The position numbers and the translations under genes were made by a program. Shown here piece by piece: positions 23,883-32,711 of a stretch of DNA of 64,000 nt (positions are counted from its first letter, which is position 1; each line of letters starts with the position of its first letter). Source of the stretch: Flagellimonas_B algarum (GTDB lineage: Bacteria; Bacteroidota; Bacteroidia; Flavobacteriales; Flavobacteriaceae); the NCBI RefSeq assembly GCF_040513375.1, contig NZ_JBEVTG010000001.1, positions 186,001 through 250,000 of the forward strand, in the 5' to 3' direction. The notes under the pieces were generated by a model. The model was not told the origin of the DNA. It saw nothing but the letters and a program-made list of their open reading frames with translations, and made no database searches.

Positions 23883-25388
23883 ATGAAAAAGTTCCCTGCC
23901 CTTCTATTGATGATGGGGCTTGTTCTTGTTTCTTGTTCGGATGACGACGATGTCATCGTCGATAATGGTGGGATGATGGACGATCCCATTACGTTTACAA
24001 GTGGTTCTGCAAACTTCTCGAATTTCGTTGCCCTTGGCAATTCATTGACCGCGGGCTTTTCAGATAACGCCTTGTTCATCGCAGGGCAAGAGGCTTCCTT
24101 GCCCAATATGTTGGCTTCCAACTTCGCTTTGGCGGGTGGTGGTGCCTTTACCCAGCCTTTGATGGCCGATAATCTCGGAGGATTGACCCTTGGGGGTACC
24201 CCGATATCGGGCAATCGCTTGATCCTGTCCTTTGCTTCAGGTTCACCTGCACCGGTACCGGTAGCGGGTCAAGGGGCGACCGAGGTATCCAATGTATTGT
24301 CAGGTGCGTTTAATAATATGGGGGTACCCGGAGCGAAAAGCTACCATCTTTTAGCACCTGGTTATGGTAACGTTGCCGGTGTCGCAGCCGGGTTGGCCAA
24401 TCCGTACTTCGCGCGATTCGCTTCAGACCCCAACGCCACGGTACTGGGTGACGCTGCTGCACAAAGCCCTTCATTCTTCATGTTGTGGATCGGTAATAAC
24501 GACGTACTCGGTTATGTTGGTTCAGGAGGTTCCGGGGTCGACCAAACCGGAAACCTGGATCCTTCCACTTATGGAGGATCCGATATTTCAGACCCCAATG
24601 TGGTTGCCGGATCTATTGATGCCGTGCTTCAGACCATGACAGCCGGAGGTGCCGGTGGGGTTATTGCCAACCTTCCCGATGTAGGAAGCATTCCGTTCTT
24701 GACCACAGTACCTTACAATCCCGTTCCGTTGGATCAGGCGACCGCCGATTTGTTGAACGGGGCCTATGCCGCATACAATGGTGGATTGGCACAATTACAA
24801 GCGTTGAATTTGATTTCAGCCGAAGAAGTGGCCCAACGCACCATCAGCTTTGCCGCCGGTGATTCCAACCCTGTTGTTCTTCTCGATGAGGACCTGACCG
24901 ATTTGACCGCTTTCAATCCGGCCTTGATCAATATGCGTTTATCGACCCCTGACGATTTGATCGTCTTGCCTGCCAGCTCGTTTATCGGCACTTTGGCCAA
25001 CCCAATGGACCCGACCTCGATCAATGGCGTGGCAGTACCCTTGGCTGACAATTGGGTCTTGACACCACAAGAACAAATGGCAGCGAACAACGCTTTGGAA
25101 GCTTACAACCAAGCCATTGCGGCTTTGGCAGCACAATACAATCTAGCATTCGTCGACACCAACGCCCTTTTCGATGGCATTCGTGAGAATGGATTTCCTT
25201 TGGCCGATGGTAGTTCGGTTACCACCACCTTCGGTACCGGAGGCGGGTTCTCGTTGGACGGGGTACACCCCTCACCACGTGGATATGCGATCTTGGCCAA
25301 TGCCTTTGTCGAGGCCATCAACGCCCGTTATGGTTCGAACCTACCCGGGGTGAACCCATTGGACTTTACCGGACTCTATATCGAATAG
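23883..25388 (+). CDS. SGNH/GDSL-type hydrolase lipoprotein
   Basis: A 501-residue lipoprotein: signal peptide with lipobox LVLVSC (Cys18) followed by an acidic DDDDV stretch, often seen on surface-exposed lipoproteins of this phylum. Block I is ALGNSLTAGF (Ser54, Asn in place of the Asp of GDSL), block III is WIGNNDVLGY, and block V near the C-terminus is LDGVHPSPRGYAILA with the Asp and His of the triad. SGNH enzymes are esterases or lipases; this one is longer than usual because of a Gly/Ala-rich insert between blocks. It has its own promoter and a good terminator, so it stands alone. Confidence 0.9.
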   Translation: MKKFPALLLMMGLVLVSCSDDDDVIVDNGGMMDDPITFTSGSANFSNFVALGNSLTAGFSDNALFIAGQEASLPNMLASNFALAGGGAFTQPLMADNLGGLTLGGTPISGNRLILSFASGSPAPVPVAGQGATEVSNVLSGAFNNMGVPGAKSYHLLAPGYGNVAGVAAGLANPYFARFASDPNATVLGDAAAQSPSFFMLWIGNNDVLGYVGSGGSGVDQTGNLDPSTYGGSDISDPNVVAGSIDAVLQTMTAGGAGGVIANLPDVGSIPFLTTVPYNPVPLDQATADLLNGAYAAYNGGLAQLQALNLISAEEVAQRTISFAAGDSNPVVLLDEDLTDLTAFNPALINMRLSTPDDLIVLPASSFIGTLANPMDPTSINGVAVPLADNWVLTPQEQMAANNALEAYNQAIAALAAQYNLAFVDTNALFDGIRENGFPLADGSSVTTTFGTGGGFSLDGVHPSPRGYAILANAFVEAINARYGSNLPGVNPLDFTGLYIE

Positions 25389-25408
25389 TCTAAAAATAAT
25401 CGTATTTT

Positions 25409-25434
25409 AAAGCACCGTTCGCGGTGCTTTTTTT
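25409..25434 (+). terminator. Rho-independent terminator after the SGNH gene
   Basis: Nine-bp stem with a TTCG tetraloop (25409-25417 with 25422-25430), T run to 25434. It ends 6 bases before the start of the next gene. Confidence 0.85.
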
Positions 25435-25439
25435 ATGTT

Positions 25440-25790
25440 ATGAAACTACTATTTCGAATTTTATTGAGTGCCCTCGCCGTTGTCATCTTGGCCCAATTGC
25501 TGCCAGGTGTCGGTGTTGATTCATACGTCACGGCGATAATCGTGGCCGTTGTACTCAGTGTATTGAACCTTTTGGTCAAACCGATCATGGTGATCTTAAC
25601 CCTGCCGGTGACCATCCTGACTTTAGGACTCTTCCTATTGGTCATCAACGCCCTGATCATCTTGCTTGCCGACTATTTCATTTCGGGTTTCCAAGTCGAC
25701 GGACTGCTCTGGGCCATCGTTTTCAGTTTATCGCTCTCACTCCTGCAGTCGCTGTTTTTCGGCCTACTCAAAGAAGACAAAAAGAAGTAG
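25440..25790 (+). CDS. Phage-holin-like family membrane protein (four helices)
   Basis: A 116-residue protein with four membrane segments (about 2-20, 28-47, 52-75, 88-108) and a lysine-rich tail. The pattern LLPGVGVDSYVTAIIVAVVLSVLNLLVKPI matches the YvlD/phage_holin_4_2 family, which is chromosomal in most bacteria and not proof of a phage. Function unknown; in Bacillus YvlD is stress-linked. No phage genes are nearby. Confidence 0.85.
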   Translation: MKLLFRILLSALAVVILAQLLPGVGVDSYVTAIIVAVVLSVLNLLVKPIMVILTLPVTILTLGLFLLVINALIILLADYFISGFQVDGLLWAIVFSLSLSLLQSLFFGLLKEDKKK

Positions 25791-25821
25791 CGTTCGTTTT
25801 GATTTTCAATTGTTTGAAAAC

Positions 25822-25852
25822 TTGGTACGCAAACTAAATTGTAGTACTTTTG
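25822..25852 (+). promoter_or_regulatory. Promoter of tig
   Basis: TTG (25822-25824), 20 bases, TACTTTTG (25845-25852): full consensus match. The RNA should start near 25859, so the start codon of tig must be ATG 25886 and not an in-frame codon at 25850 inside the box. Confidence 0.7.
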
Positions 25853-25885
25853 CGTCCCATTTTAGAAAAGCAAATTGCAGTATTG

Positions 25886-27208
25886 ATGAATATTACGAAA
25901 GAGCAGATCGATGCGTTGAATGCAGTGGTCAAAGTAGCGATTACGAAGGACGATTATGAGGAAAAGGTAAATACCATTCTCAACGATTATCGAAAAAAAG
26001 CCAATATCCCCGGATTCCGTAAGGGCCAGGTTCCTATGGGCTTGATCAAAAAACAATACGGTAAAGCGGTATTGGTCGATGAGGTGAACAAATTGCTTCA
26101 AGACAACCTGAACAAATACCTTACGGAGGAGAAATTGGACGTTTTGGGCAACCCACTCCCCAAGCAACAGGAAAACTTCAATTGGGATAGCGACAACCTT
26201 GATTTTGAATTCGAATTGGGCCTAGCCCCAGAATTCGACGTACAGGTCAAGACCCGCAAATCGATTACCCACTATAAAATCGTGGCCGACAAGAAAATGA
26301 TCGACGAGCAGGTCGACCGCATCAAGAAACAATACGGTAAAATCGTTTCGAAAAGCACCGTGGAAAAAGGTTTCGAATTGACCGGATCCTTCAAGAACGA
26401 GGCGGAAGAAATCGATAATAAAACCACCCTTGAATTGGATAAAATCAAAGCCAAAAAGGCTTTGGATGCCTTCTTGGGCAAACAATCTGGTGACTCGGTC
26501 ATGGTGAAGACCAAGGGCTTGTTCAAAGAAGAATACCTACTGGCTTCAGCCTTGGGCATCAATCGCGAAAAAGCGGAAAAGCTGAACATCGAGGTGACCT
26601 TCACCATCGATGAGATCAATGAAAGGGAAGCCGCCGTTCTAGACCAGGAGCTCTTCGACAAACTTTTCGGAAAGGATGCCGTAAGCTCTGAAAAGGAAAT
26701 GCGCGAAAAAATCAAGGAGGATTCCGAAAAACAATTCGAACAACAGTCCGATCAAAAATTGTTGAACGACATTACCGAAAAGTTGATCTCGGATACCAAG
26801 TTCGATCTACCATCTACCTTTTTGAAAAAATGGATCCAAATCAGCGGCGAGAACCCATTGACCGAAGAGCAGGCCGTTGAGGAATTCGAAAAATCGGAAA
26901 AAGGATTGCGCTACCAATTGATCGAAGGCAAGTTGATCAAAGAAAATGACCTGCAGGTACAATTCGACGAGTTGAAGGAGTTCGCCAAAGGGTTTATCAA
27001 GTCGCAAATGGCACAATACGGCCATCTTGACCCAAAAGAAGAAGAATTGGAGACCATCGCCACCCGCGTTATGGGTAATCAGGAGGAGGTCAAAAGGATG
27101 TCGGAACAATTGATGAGCCAAAAATTGCTCAACCTGTACAAAGAAAAAGGCAACCTTAAGGTCAAGGAAATCAGCTACGAGAACTTCGTCAAAGAAGTCT
27201 ACGGATAG
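25886..27208 (+). CDS. tig: Trigger factor
   Basis: A 440-residue ribosome-bound chaperone. The ribosome-binding domain (1-120) has the signature as GFRKGQVPMGLIKKQYGKAV (the G-F-R-x-G-x-x-P loop). The middle PPIase domain (about 140-240) is divergent and the usual FKBP active-site residues are hard to see, as in many Bacteroidota trigger factors. The C-terminal helical arms (250-440) are highly charged. The start is set by the promoter at 25822-25852. It is followed by a terminator, clpP and clpX, a classic gene order. Confidence 0.94.
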   Translation: MNITKEQIDALNAVVKVAITKDDYEEKVNTILNDYRKKANIPGFRKGQVPMGLIKKQYGKAVLVDEVNKLLQDNLNKYLTEEKLDVLGNPLPKQQENFNWDSDNLDFEFELGLAPEFDVQVKTRKSITHYKIVADKKMIDEQVDRIKKQYGKIVSKSTVEKGFELTGSFKNEAEEIDNKTTLELDKIKAKKALDAFLGKQSGDSVMVKTKGLFKEEYLLASALGINREKAEKLNIEVTFTIDEINEREAAVLDQELFDKLFGKDAVSSEKEMREKIKEDSEKQFEQQSDQKLLNDITEKLISDTKFDLPSTFLKKWIQISGENPLTEEQAVEEFEKSEKGLRYQLIEGKLIKENDLQVQFDELKEFAKGFIKSQMAQYGHLDPKEEELETIATRVMGNQEEVKRMSEQLMSQKLLNLYKEKGNLKVKEISYENFVKEVYG

Positions 27209-27231
27209 CATCCTAAAATATGTTTATCTTT

Positions 27232-27267
27232 ACGGTTCTGGAATTTTGGGTTCCAGAACCGTTTTTT
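27232..27267 (+). terminator. Rho-independent terminator between tig and clpP
   Basis: Ten-bp stem GGTTCTGGAA/TTCCAGAACC (27234-27243 with 27251-27260), extended by two pairs, then TTTTTT at 27262-27267. Some transcripts probably read through into clpP. Confidence 0.85.
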
Positions 27268-27292
27268 GTTTAAAATAAGCGCTTCAAATCCT

Positions 27293-27973
27293 ATGGATTA
27301 CGGAAAAGAATTCAAAAAATTCGCTACCCAGCATCAGGGCATAAACAGCATGTATTACGATCAAATCGTGAGCAGCATGCTACCGGTGAACATGACACCG
27401 AACATTATCGAAGAACGTCAAATGAACATTGCCGTTTTCGATGTTTTTTCACGATTGATGATGGACCGCATCATTTTTATGGGTACGGGTATCAATGACC
27501 AAGTCGCGAACATCGTGCAGGCGCAGTTGTTGTTCTTGGAAAGTACCGATGCCTCCAAAGACATTTCGATATACATCAACTCCCCAGGTGGAAGCGTATA
27601 TGCCGGTTTGGGCATTTACGATACCATGCAGTTCATCAAACCCGATGTAGCTACCATTTGTACCGGTATCGCTGCGTCGATGGCGGCCGTATTGCTTTGC
27701 GCCGGTGAACCTGGCAAACGAAGTGGGCTGACCCATTCAAGGGTGATGATCCACCAACCAATGGGCGGGGCCCAGGGCCAAGCCAGTGATATCGAAATCA
27801 CGGCCAAGGAAATATTGAAACTGAAAGAAGAGCTTTACCACATCATAGCGAACCATTCAGGGCAGACCTATGATAAAGTATATGAAGACAGTGATCGCGA
27901 CTATTGGATGAAGGCCGATGAAGCCAAATCCTATGGGATGATCGATGAGATTTTGGTAAGGGATCGTTCGTAA
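27293..27973 (+). CDS. clpP: ATP-dependent Clp protease proteolytic subunit
   Basis: A 226-residue serine peptidase that forms the tetradecameric chamber fed by ClpX. Seen: IYINSPGGSVYAGLGIYDTM, nucleophile Ser129 in CTGIAASMAAVLLCAG, His154 in SRVMIHQPMGGAQGQASDI, and the Asp in EDSDRDYWM. ATG 27293 gives MDYGKEFKKFATQHQG, a usual Bacteroidota start; a TTG 27 bases earlier lies in the tail of the tig terminator. clpX follows after 102 bases. Confidence 0.97.
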   Translation: MDYGKEFKKFATQHQGINSMYYDQIVSSMLPVNMTPNIIEERQMNIAVFDVFSRLMMDRIIFMGTGINDQVANIVQAQLLFLESTDASKDISIYINSPGGSVYAGLGIYDTMQFIKPDVATICTGIAASMAAVLLCAGEPGKRSGLTHSRVMIHQPMGGAQGQASDIEITAKEILKLKEELYHIIANHSGQTYDKVYEDSDRDYWMKADEAKSYGMIDEILVRDRS

Positions 27974-28075
27974 TCGCGAACTAACCCTTAACACGAACAC
28001 CTTCAGAGGAACAACGAACACCAAATGTCCGTTTTTTACGTTATGTAACCTTGAAGGCCGTTTATACGAAGCAGT

Positions 28076-29311
28076 ATGGCAAAAGAAAACTTGGAATGCT
28101 CATTTTGCGGGCGAAAGAAACCTGAGACCAATTTATTGATCGCAGGCCTCGATGCCCATATTTGCGATCGATGCATCGAACAAGCCCACAGTATAGTCGC
28201 TGAAGAATCGAAACAGTCTAAGAACAATGACCTGTCTTCAGAACTGGTACTGCGCAAACCCATGGAGATCAAATCGTTTCTCGACACCTTTATCATCGGC
28301 CAAGAACGGACGAAGAAGGTGATGTCGGTCGCGGTTTACAATCATTATAAACGATTGCTTCAGCCCAAAGGCAAGGAAGACGATATCGAGATCCAAAAGA
28401 GTAATATCGTCATGGTCGGGCAAACCGGAACCGGTAAGACCTTGATGGCGAAAACCATTGCCCGCATGCTGAACGTACCTTTGGCGATCGTCGATGCGAC
28501 GGTGCTGACCGAAGCAGGTTATGTCGGTGAGGATGTCGAGAGTATCTTGACCCGTTTGCTTCAAGCCGCCGATTACAATTTGGAAAAGGCCGAACGGGGT
28601 ATCGTTTTCATCGATGAGATCGACAAGATCGCCCGTAAAAGCGACAATCCATCGATAACACGTGACGTTTCCGGTGAAGGGGTACAGCAAGGACTGTTGA
28701 AGTTGTTGGAAGGAACCGTTGTGAACGTACCGCCCAAAGGAGGACGAAAGCATCCTGATCAAAAATTCATCGAAGTCAATACCGAGAATATCCTTTTTGT
28801 GGCCGGGGGTGCCTTCGACGGCATCGAACGCATCATTACCAAGCGCTTGAACATGCAAGCGGTCGGATACAGCGCTTCTAAGGCCGAAGACAATCTGGAT
28901 AGTGAGAACATCTTACAGTATATCATTCCGAAAGACTTGAAAGAATTCGGATTGATTCCTGAAATCATCGGTCGTCTTCCGGTGTTGACCCATATGAACC
29001 CCCTAGACAAGAAAACGCTTCGGGCCATTCTCACCGAACCTAAAAACGCGATCATCAAACAATATGAGAAACTGTTCGCGATGGACGATATTTCGTTCGG
29101 TATTACCGAGCAGGCCTTGAACTACATCGTTGACAAGGCGGTCGAATATAAATTAGGGGCCAGGGGGCTACGCTCACTATGTGAGGCCGTATTTACCGAC
29201 GCCATGTTCACCATGCCCAGTGGTGAGGAAAAAGAATTCAAGGTTTCAAAGGCCTATGCCGAGGAAAAACTTTCCCATGAAACCATCAAGAAATTGAAAG
29301 CGGTCTCTTAG
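28076..29311 (+). CDS. clpX: ATP-dependent Clp protease ATP-binding subunit ClpX
   Basis: A 411-residue AAA+ unfoldase. The N-terminal zinc domain has C8, C11, C30 and C33 (CSFCG...CDRC). Walker A is GQTGTGKT (about 122), Walker B is IVFIDEIDKIA, and the pore loop and IGF-type loop region follow (IEVNTENILFVAGGAF, RLPVLTHMNPL). The C-terminal domain holds GARGLRSLCE with the sensor-2 Arg. It unfolds tagged proteins into ClpP. It ends at a bidirectional terminator. Confidence 0.98.
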   Translation: MAKENLECSFCGRKKPETNLLIAGLDAHICDRCIEQAHSIVAEESKQSKNNDLSSELVLRKPMEIKSFLDTFIIGQERTKKVMSVAVYNHYKRLLQPKGKEDDIEIQKSNIVMVGQTGTGKTLMAKTIARMLNVPLAIVDATVLTEAGYVGEDVESILTRLLQAADYNLEKAERGIVFIDEIDKIARKSDNPSITRDVSGEGVQQGLLKLLEGTVVNVPPKGGRKHPDQKFIEVNTENILFVAGGAFDGIERIITKRLNMQAVGYSASKAEDNLDSENILQYIIPKDLKEFGLIPEIIGRLPVLTHMNPLDKKTLRAILTEPKNAIIKQYEKLFAMDDISFGITEQALNYIVDKAVEYKLGARGLRSLCEAVFTDAMFTMPSGEEKEFKVSKAYAEEKLSHETIKKLKAVS

Positions 29312-29327
29312 ATCAAACTTCAATGCA

Positions 29328-29357
29328 TAAAAAAAGGGAGCGAATGCTCCCTTTTTT
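29328..29357. terminator. Bidirectional terminator between convergent genes
   Basis: GGGAGC GAAT GCTCCC (29336-29351) flanked by A run on the left and T run on the right, so it serves both clpX (plus) and the hydrolase-like gene (minus). Confidence 0.85.
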
Positions 29358-29374
29358 ATTTTGATGTTATACTA

Positions 29375-29914
29375 TCAAACGGCTTTGCGGGTCACTTTGT
29401 TCAAAAGATCCATACAAACATCACCGATAATCTTTTCGTCAGAATAGAGTTCGTGGCCGAAGTTAGGGATGACTTCCAAATCGACCCCTATTTGGCTTTC
29501 CCAATGGGTATCGGGTTTGAACGCATCGTTGCCGCCAAAGATCAGGTTCATTTCGCAATCGGGTTTCTGCGATTCCATACGGATACGCGTTGGTGAAACG
29601 GCGGTCAAGGACTTCATCGGAAGCCCCATCAATGCGGCTTTCCAGGCAATGGTTCCACCGGTACTAAAGGCTAAATAATGACTGGCTTCGGTTTCTTTAC
29701 GCAGCAAATGTGCGGCTGCGGTCGCAATACCACCATCCACGAAAGCCTTATGCAAATTCTCTTTGGTATTGACCAATTCATTGATATTGGCCAATTGCTG
29801 ACAGTCATAGAACGTAATGTCATAATACTGTTGCAGGTAACCAAAATAAGAGGTAATCCAGAGGCCTTTCTTAACGCCCCACATGTCAGATAAAACAACA
29901 AGTTTTTGTGCCAT
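29375..29914 (-). CDS. Small alpha/beta hydrolase-like protein
   Basis: A 179-residue protein. KLVVLSDMWGVKKGLWI at the start, a nucleophile-elbow-like LAFSTGGTIAWKAAL (Ser in S-T-G-G), MNLIFGGNDAFKP where the acid would sit, and NFGHELYSDEK for the His. It lacks the full-size cap, so it is a minimal hydrolase fold; the substrate is unknown. ATG 29914 is preferred over an earlier in-frame start at 29989, since the added 25 residues fit no fold element. Confidence 0.72.
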   Translation of the reverse strand: MAQKLVVLSDMWGVKKGLWITSYFGYLQQYYDITFYDCQQLANINELVNTKENLHKAFVDGGIATAAAHLLRKETEASHYLAFSTGGTIAWKAALMGLPMKSLTAVSPTRIRMESQKPDCEMNLIFGGNDAFKPDTHWESQIGVDLEVIPNFGHELYSDEKIIGDVCMDLLNKVTRKAV

Positions 29915-30070
29915 AATCGTGTTGAATGTAAGTTTTTGGTGGTTTAAAGGTGTTAACAAAACGTCGGATAAACCAAAATATTGGTTCAATTCGAATTTTC
30001 TTTCGATAAACCGTCAAAAGTTACGAAAACGTTTTCGTAAAAATTTAGGGAATTGTATATGAAGGGGTGT

Positions 30071-31597
30071 TTACTGTACGGAATGTGCATTTAGATGTAG
30101 CAATTCTTCCAAATGTTCCCGTTCGTTCGAAAGTCGTGGCACTTTGTGTTGCCCTCCCAATTTGTTCTTGGTCTTCAACCAATCGTAGAACAGATTGGGC
30201 CGCGCCTGATGTACCTTGGGCATCTTTAAGGTCGTATTGTTATAACGTTTGGCCTCATAATCGGAGTTCAGTGATTTCAGGGCATTATCCAAAAATTCGG
30301 TAAAGTAGGCAATGTCATCCGGTGGGGTCCTGAATTCGATGATCCACTCGTGTGAGCCTTTTTCGCTCCCGTTCATGAATACCGGAGCAGCGGTATAGTC
30401 TTTGATCTCGGATCCCGTTTTTTTACAGACTTGCTTTAAGGCCTCTTCGGCATTTTCGATGATCAATTCTTCACCGAACGCATTGATGTGGTGTTTGGTA
30501 CGGCCCGTAATTCGAATACGATACGGGTCAATTGAGGTGAATCGAACGGTATCACCGATCATATAACGCCATAATCCGGCATTGGTCGTTATGACCACGG
30601 CGTAGTTCTTTCCGGTTCGGACTTCCCATATCGGAATCGCTTTGGGATCCGCCGATCCGAATTCCTCCATGGGGATGAACTCATAGAATATGCCATAATC
30701 AAGCATCAGCAACAGGTCTTCCGAATTGTTTCGGTCTTGGATCGCAAAGAACCCTTCAGAGGCATTATAGGTTTCATAATAGTTGAATCGTTTTCGGGGC
30801 AAGAGCTTGCGGTATTGATCTCGATAGGGGGCGAAACTCACTCCGCCGTGAAAATAAACCTCAAGATTCTCCCAGACTTCGAACAAATGGTTCTTCCCTG
30901 TCTTTTCGAGTACGTTGTTGAGCAAGACCAGCATCCATGAGGGTACTCCGGCCAGGCTGGTCACGTTTTCCTTGATGCTTTCCTCAATGATCGCCGCCAG
31001 CTTCGATTCCCATTCGCTCATCAAGGAGACCTTGCTGCTTGGCGTGCTGCTGTACTCCGCCCATAATGGCATGTTGTCGATCAGTATGGCCGAAAGGTCA
31101 CCGAAAAACGTTCCATTATCCTCGTACAACTCTTTGCTACCCCCTAACCGAAGGCTTTTGCCCGTGAACAACTGTGAATTCTCGTTGTTGTTCAAATACA
31201 GGCATAACAAATCCTTTCCCGATTTATAGTGGCAATCTTCCAAAGCCTCGGAACTTACGGGTATGAATTTGCTCTTGGCATTGGTGGTTCCACTACTCTT
31301 AGCGAACCACTTTATCGGGGAAGGCCAGAACAGGTTTTGTTCGCCGCGACGTGTTTTTTCAATCAGCTCGGCCACACCTTCATAATTAACTATCGGAACC
31401 CTTGACGCGAAGGTGGCATAATCCGGTATGGAATCAAAGCCGTACATTTTGCCGATTTCGGTATGTTTGGCGACATAGAGCAATTGCCGCAACAGTTCGT
31501 CTTGAACATCGGCCGGATACTTGAGGAAAAGCTCAATTTGATGGTACCGTTTTTTTAGCAACCATGAGGCTATGGAGTTAAACAACGGTATCTGCAT
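30071..31597 (-). CDS. GH3 auxin-responsive promoter family protein (acyl-adenylating)
   Basis: A 508-residue member of the GH3 family of the ANL adenylating enzymes, which in plants link amino acids to jasmonate or auxin. Seen: SIASWLLKKRYHQIELFLKYP near the start, the phosphate loop FAKSSGTTNAKSKFIPVS (about 90-107), YYETYNASEGFFAIQDR, and GLWRYMIGDTVRFTSIDPYR with RIRITGRTKHHINAFGEELI for the hinge. The bacterial substrate is not known. ATG 31597 gives the usual beginning MQIPLFNSIASWLL; a longer form would start at 31660. Confidence 0.9.
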   Translation of the reverse strand: MQIPLFNSIASWLLKKRYHQIELFLKYPADVQDELLRQLLYVAKHTEIGKMYGFDSIPDYATFASRVPIVNYEGVAELIEKTRRGEQNLFWPSPIKWFAKSSGTTNAKSKFIPVSSEALEDCHYKSGKDLLCLYLNNNENSQLFTGKSLRLGGSKELYEDNGTFFGDLSAILIDNMPLWAEYSSTPSSKVSLMSEWESKLAAIIEESIKENVTSLAGVPSWMLVLLNNVLEKTGKNHLFEVWENLEVYFHGGVSFAPYRDQYRKLLPRKRFNYYETYNASEGFFAIQDRNNSEDLLLMLDYGIFYEFIPMEEFGSADPKAIPIWEVRTGKNYAVVITTNAGLWRYMIGDTVRFTSIDPYRIRITGRTKHHINAFGEELIIENAEEALKQVCKKTGSEIKDYTAAPVFMNGSEKGSHEWIIEFRTPPDDIAYFTEFLDNALKSLNSDYEAKRYNNTTLKMPKVHQARPNLFYDWLKTKNKLGGQHKVPRLSNEREHLEELLHLNAHSVQ

Positions 31598-31667
31598 TTT
31601 CGGTATCTTTAGTTGGCTTTTAGCTAAAATAACTTTTATTTCAATTTCGTTCAAACTCACCTAACCT

Positions 31668-32462
31668 ATGCTATTCGAAGGCGTCTTGCGCAAAATGCGC
31701 ACTGAATGGGGGCAACCGATCCAATACTACCTGGTATTCGACAATGATTTCATCAATATGAACCAGGCGCTGAACAAGCGGCTGTCGATTTCATTCATCA
31801 AATACCAATGTTTGAATTGTGGCGAGAACAACCCTATTTACCGTCAAGGGTTCGACCGCAATTGTTTTTTTGAAACCCCACTGGCCGGCGATTGGATCAT
31901 GAGGCCGGAACTGAGCACGGCACATCTCGATAAGGAAGATCGCAACCTCGACTATGAAAAGCGGATGCAATTGCAACCCCATATCGTCTATTTGGCGAAC
32001 AGCAGCAATGTAAAAGTGGGTGTAACACGAAAGGCCCAGGTTCCCACACGTTGGATCGACCAAGGGGCGCACGAGGCCATCGAAATCGTCGAAGTGCCCA
32101 ACCGGTACTTGGCCGGAATCACGGAAGTGGCCTTAAAAGCCCATGTGAGCGATAAAACAAGTTGGCAGAAAATGCTTAAAAACGATATTGAGGATGTCGA
32201 CTTGAAAGCCTGGCGCGAGAAACTCAAACCCTATATCCCTGAAGAGACCATCGAGTATTTCATCAACGAAAGAAAAGAAACCGAAATCGAATTCCCGGTG
32301 CTGCAGTATCCTGAAAAAGTAAAAAGTCTGAACCTGCAGAAAACACCATCCTACGAAGGGGTCTTAAAAGGAATCAAAGGGCAATACTTGATTTTTGAAG
32401 ACCAAACGGTTTTTAACGTGCGGGCGAACGAAGGCTTGTATGTCGGCATCGACATCAACTAG
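31668..32462 (+). CDS. DUF2797 family protein
   Basis: A 264-residue protein of the DUF2797 family. Three Cys motifs fit a zinc site: C-L-N-C at about 44-47 and a C at about 62 (DRNCFFETPLAGDWIM). A GIY-YIG-like stretch, HIVYLANSSNVKVGVTRKAQVPTRWIDQGA, resembles a start of a nuclease domain, with VGVTR and RWIDQGA typical of the family. Enzyme activity has not been shown as far as I know. It is divergent from the GH3 gene and ends at a hairpin terminator. Confidence 0.85.
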   Translation: MLFEGVLRKMRTEWGQPIQYYLVFDNDFINMNQALNKRLSISFIKYQCLNCGENNPIYRQGFDRNCFFETPLAGDWIMRPELSTAHLDKEDRNLDYEKRMQLQPHIVYLANSSNVKVGVTRKAQVPTRWIDQGAHEAIEIVEVPNRYLAGITEVALKAHVSDKTSWQKMLKNDIEDVDLKAWREKLKPYIPEETIEYFINERKETEIEFPVLQYPEKVKSLNLQKTPSYEGVLKGIKGQYLIFEDQTVFNVRANEGLYVGIDIN

Positions 32463-32482
32463 GCAGACCAAGCGGTATTGGT

Positions 32483-32623
32483 CTAAAAAGGTCTTTTGGC
32501 CTTTTTATTTCGGCTACTCCTGAAATTACGACTAGCCCGGGTCATGAAGTGGACCCCGACCATGAGGGCACTAATGAGTATGATCGAAATCAAGATTTGA
32601 TAAAATTCTTCCGGTAATCCCAT
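32483..32623 (-). CDS. Possible 46-residue single-helix membrane protein
   Basis: Open frame starting MGLPEEFYQILISIILIS, with one membrane segment (about 8-25) and an Arg/Lys-rich tail (RASRNFRSSRNKKAKRPF), so the C-terminus should face the cytoplasm. ATG 32623 is preceded at 12 bases by TATCTT, like other short-leader genes here. It lies 88 bases after the AsmA-like gene on the same strand, and its end overlaps the terminator of the convergent DUF2797 gene. I do not recognise a family. Confidence 0.45.
   Translation of the reverse strand: MGLPEEFYQILISIILISALMVGVHFMTRASRNFRSSRNKKAKRPF
32485..32506 (+). terminator. Terminator after the DUF2797 gene
   Basis: AAAAAGGTC TTTT GGCCTTTTT hairpin with one G-T pair; T run at 32502-32506. 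Works in either direction; it also overlaps the end of the small minus-strand frame. Confidence 0.65.
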
Positions 32624-32711
32624 AGTAGTAAGATACGAAAAATAAATCAAACCTTTGAATTTGAGCTACTTGACGGACTGTTGAACGAAATGAGCCCCTG
32701 GTCGACCGCGG

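Noticed and set aside
25440..25790. Holin-like protein as sign of a prophage
   Set aside because: The family is chromosomal in many bacteria and there are no lysis, capsid or integrase genes nearby.
25850..25885. Upstream in-frame start for trigger factor
   Set aside because: It lies inside the -7 box of the promoter, before the likely RNA start.
31668..32462. DUF2797 protein as a homing GIY-YIG endonuclease
   Set aside because: The stretch is only loosely like GIY-YIG, the family is conserved in single copy, and there is no intron or intein next to it.
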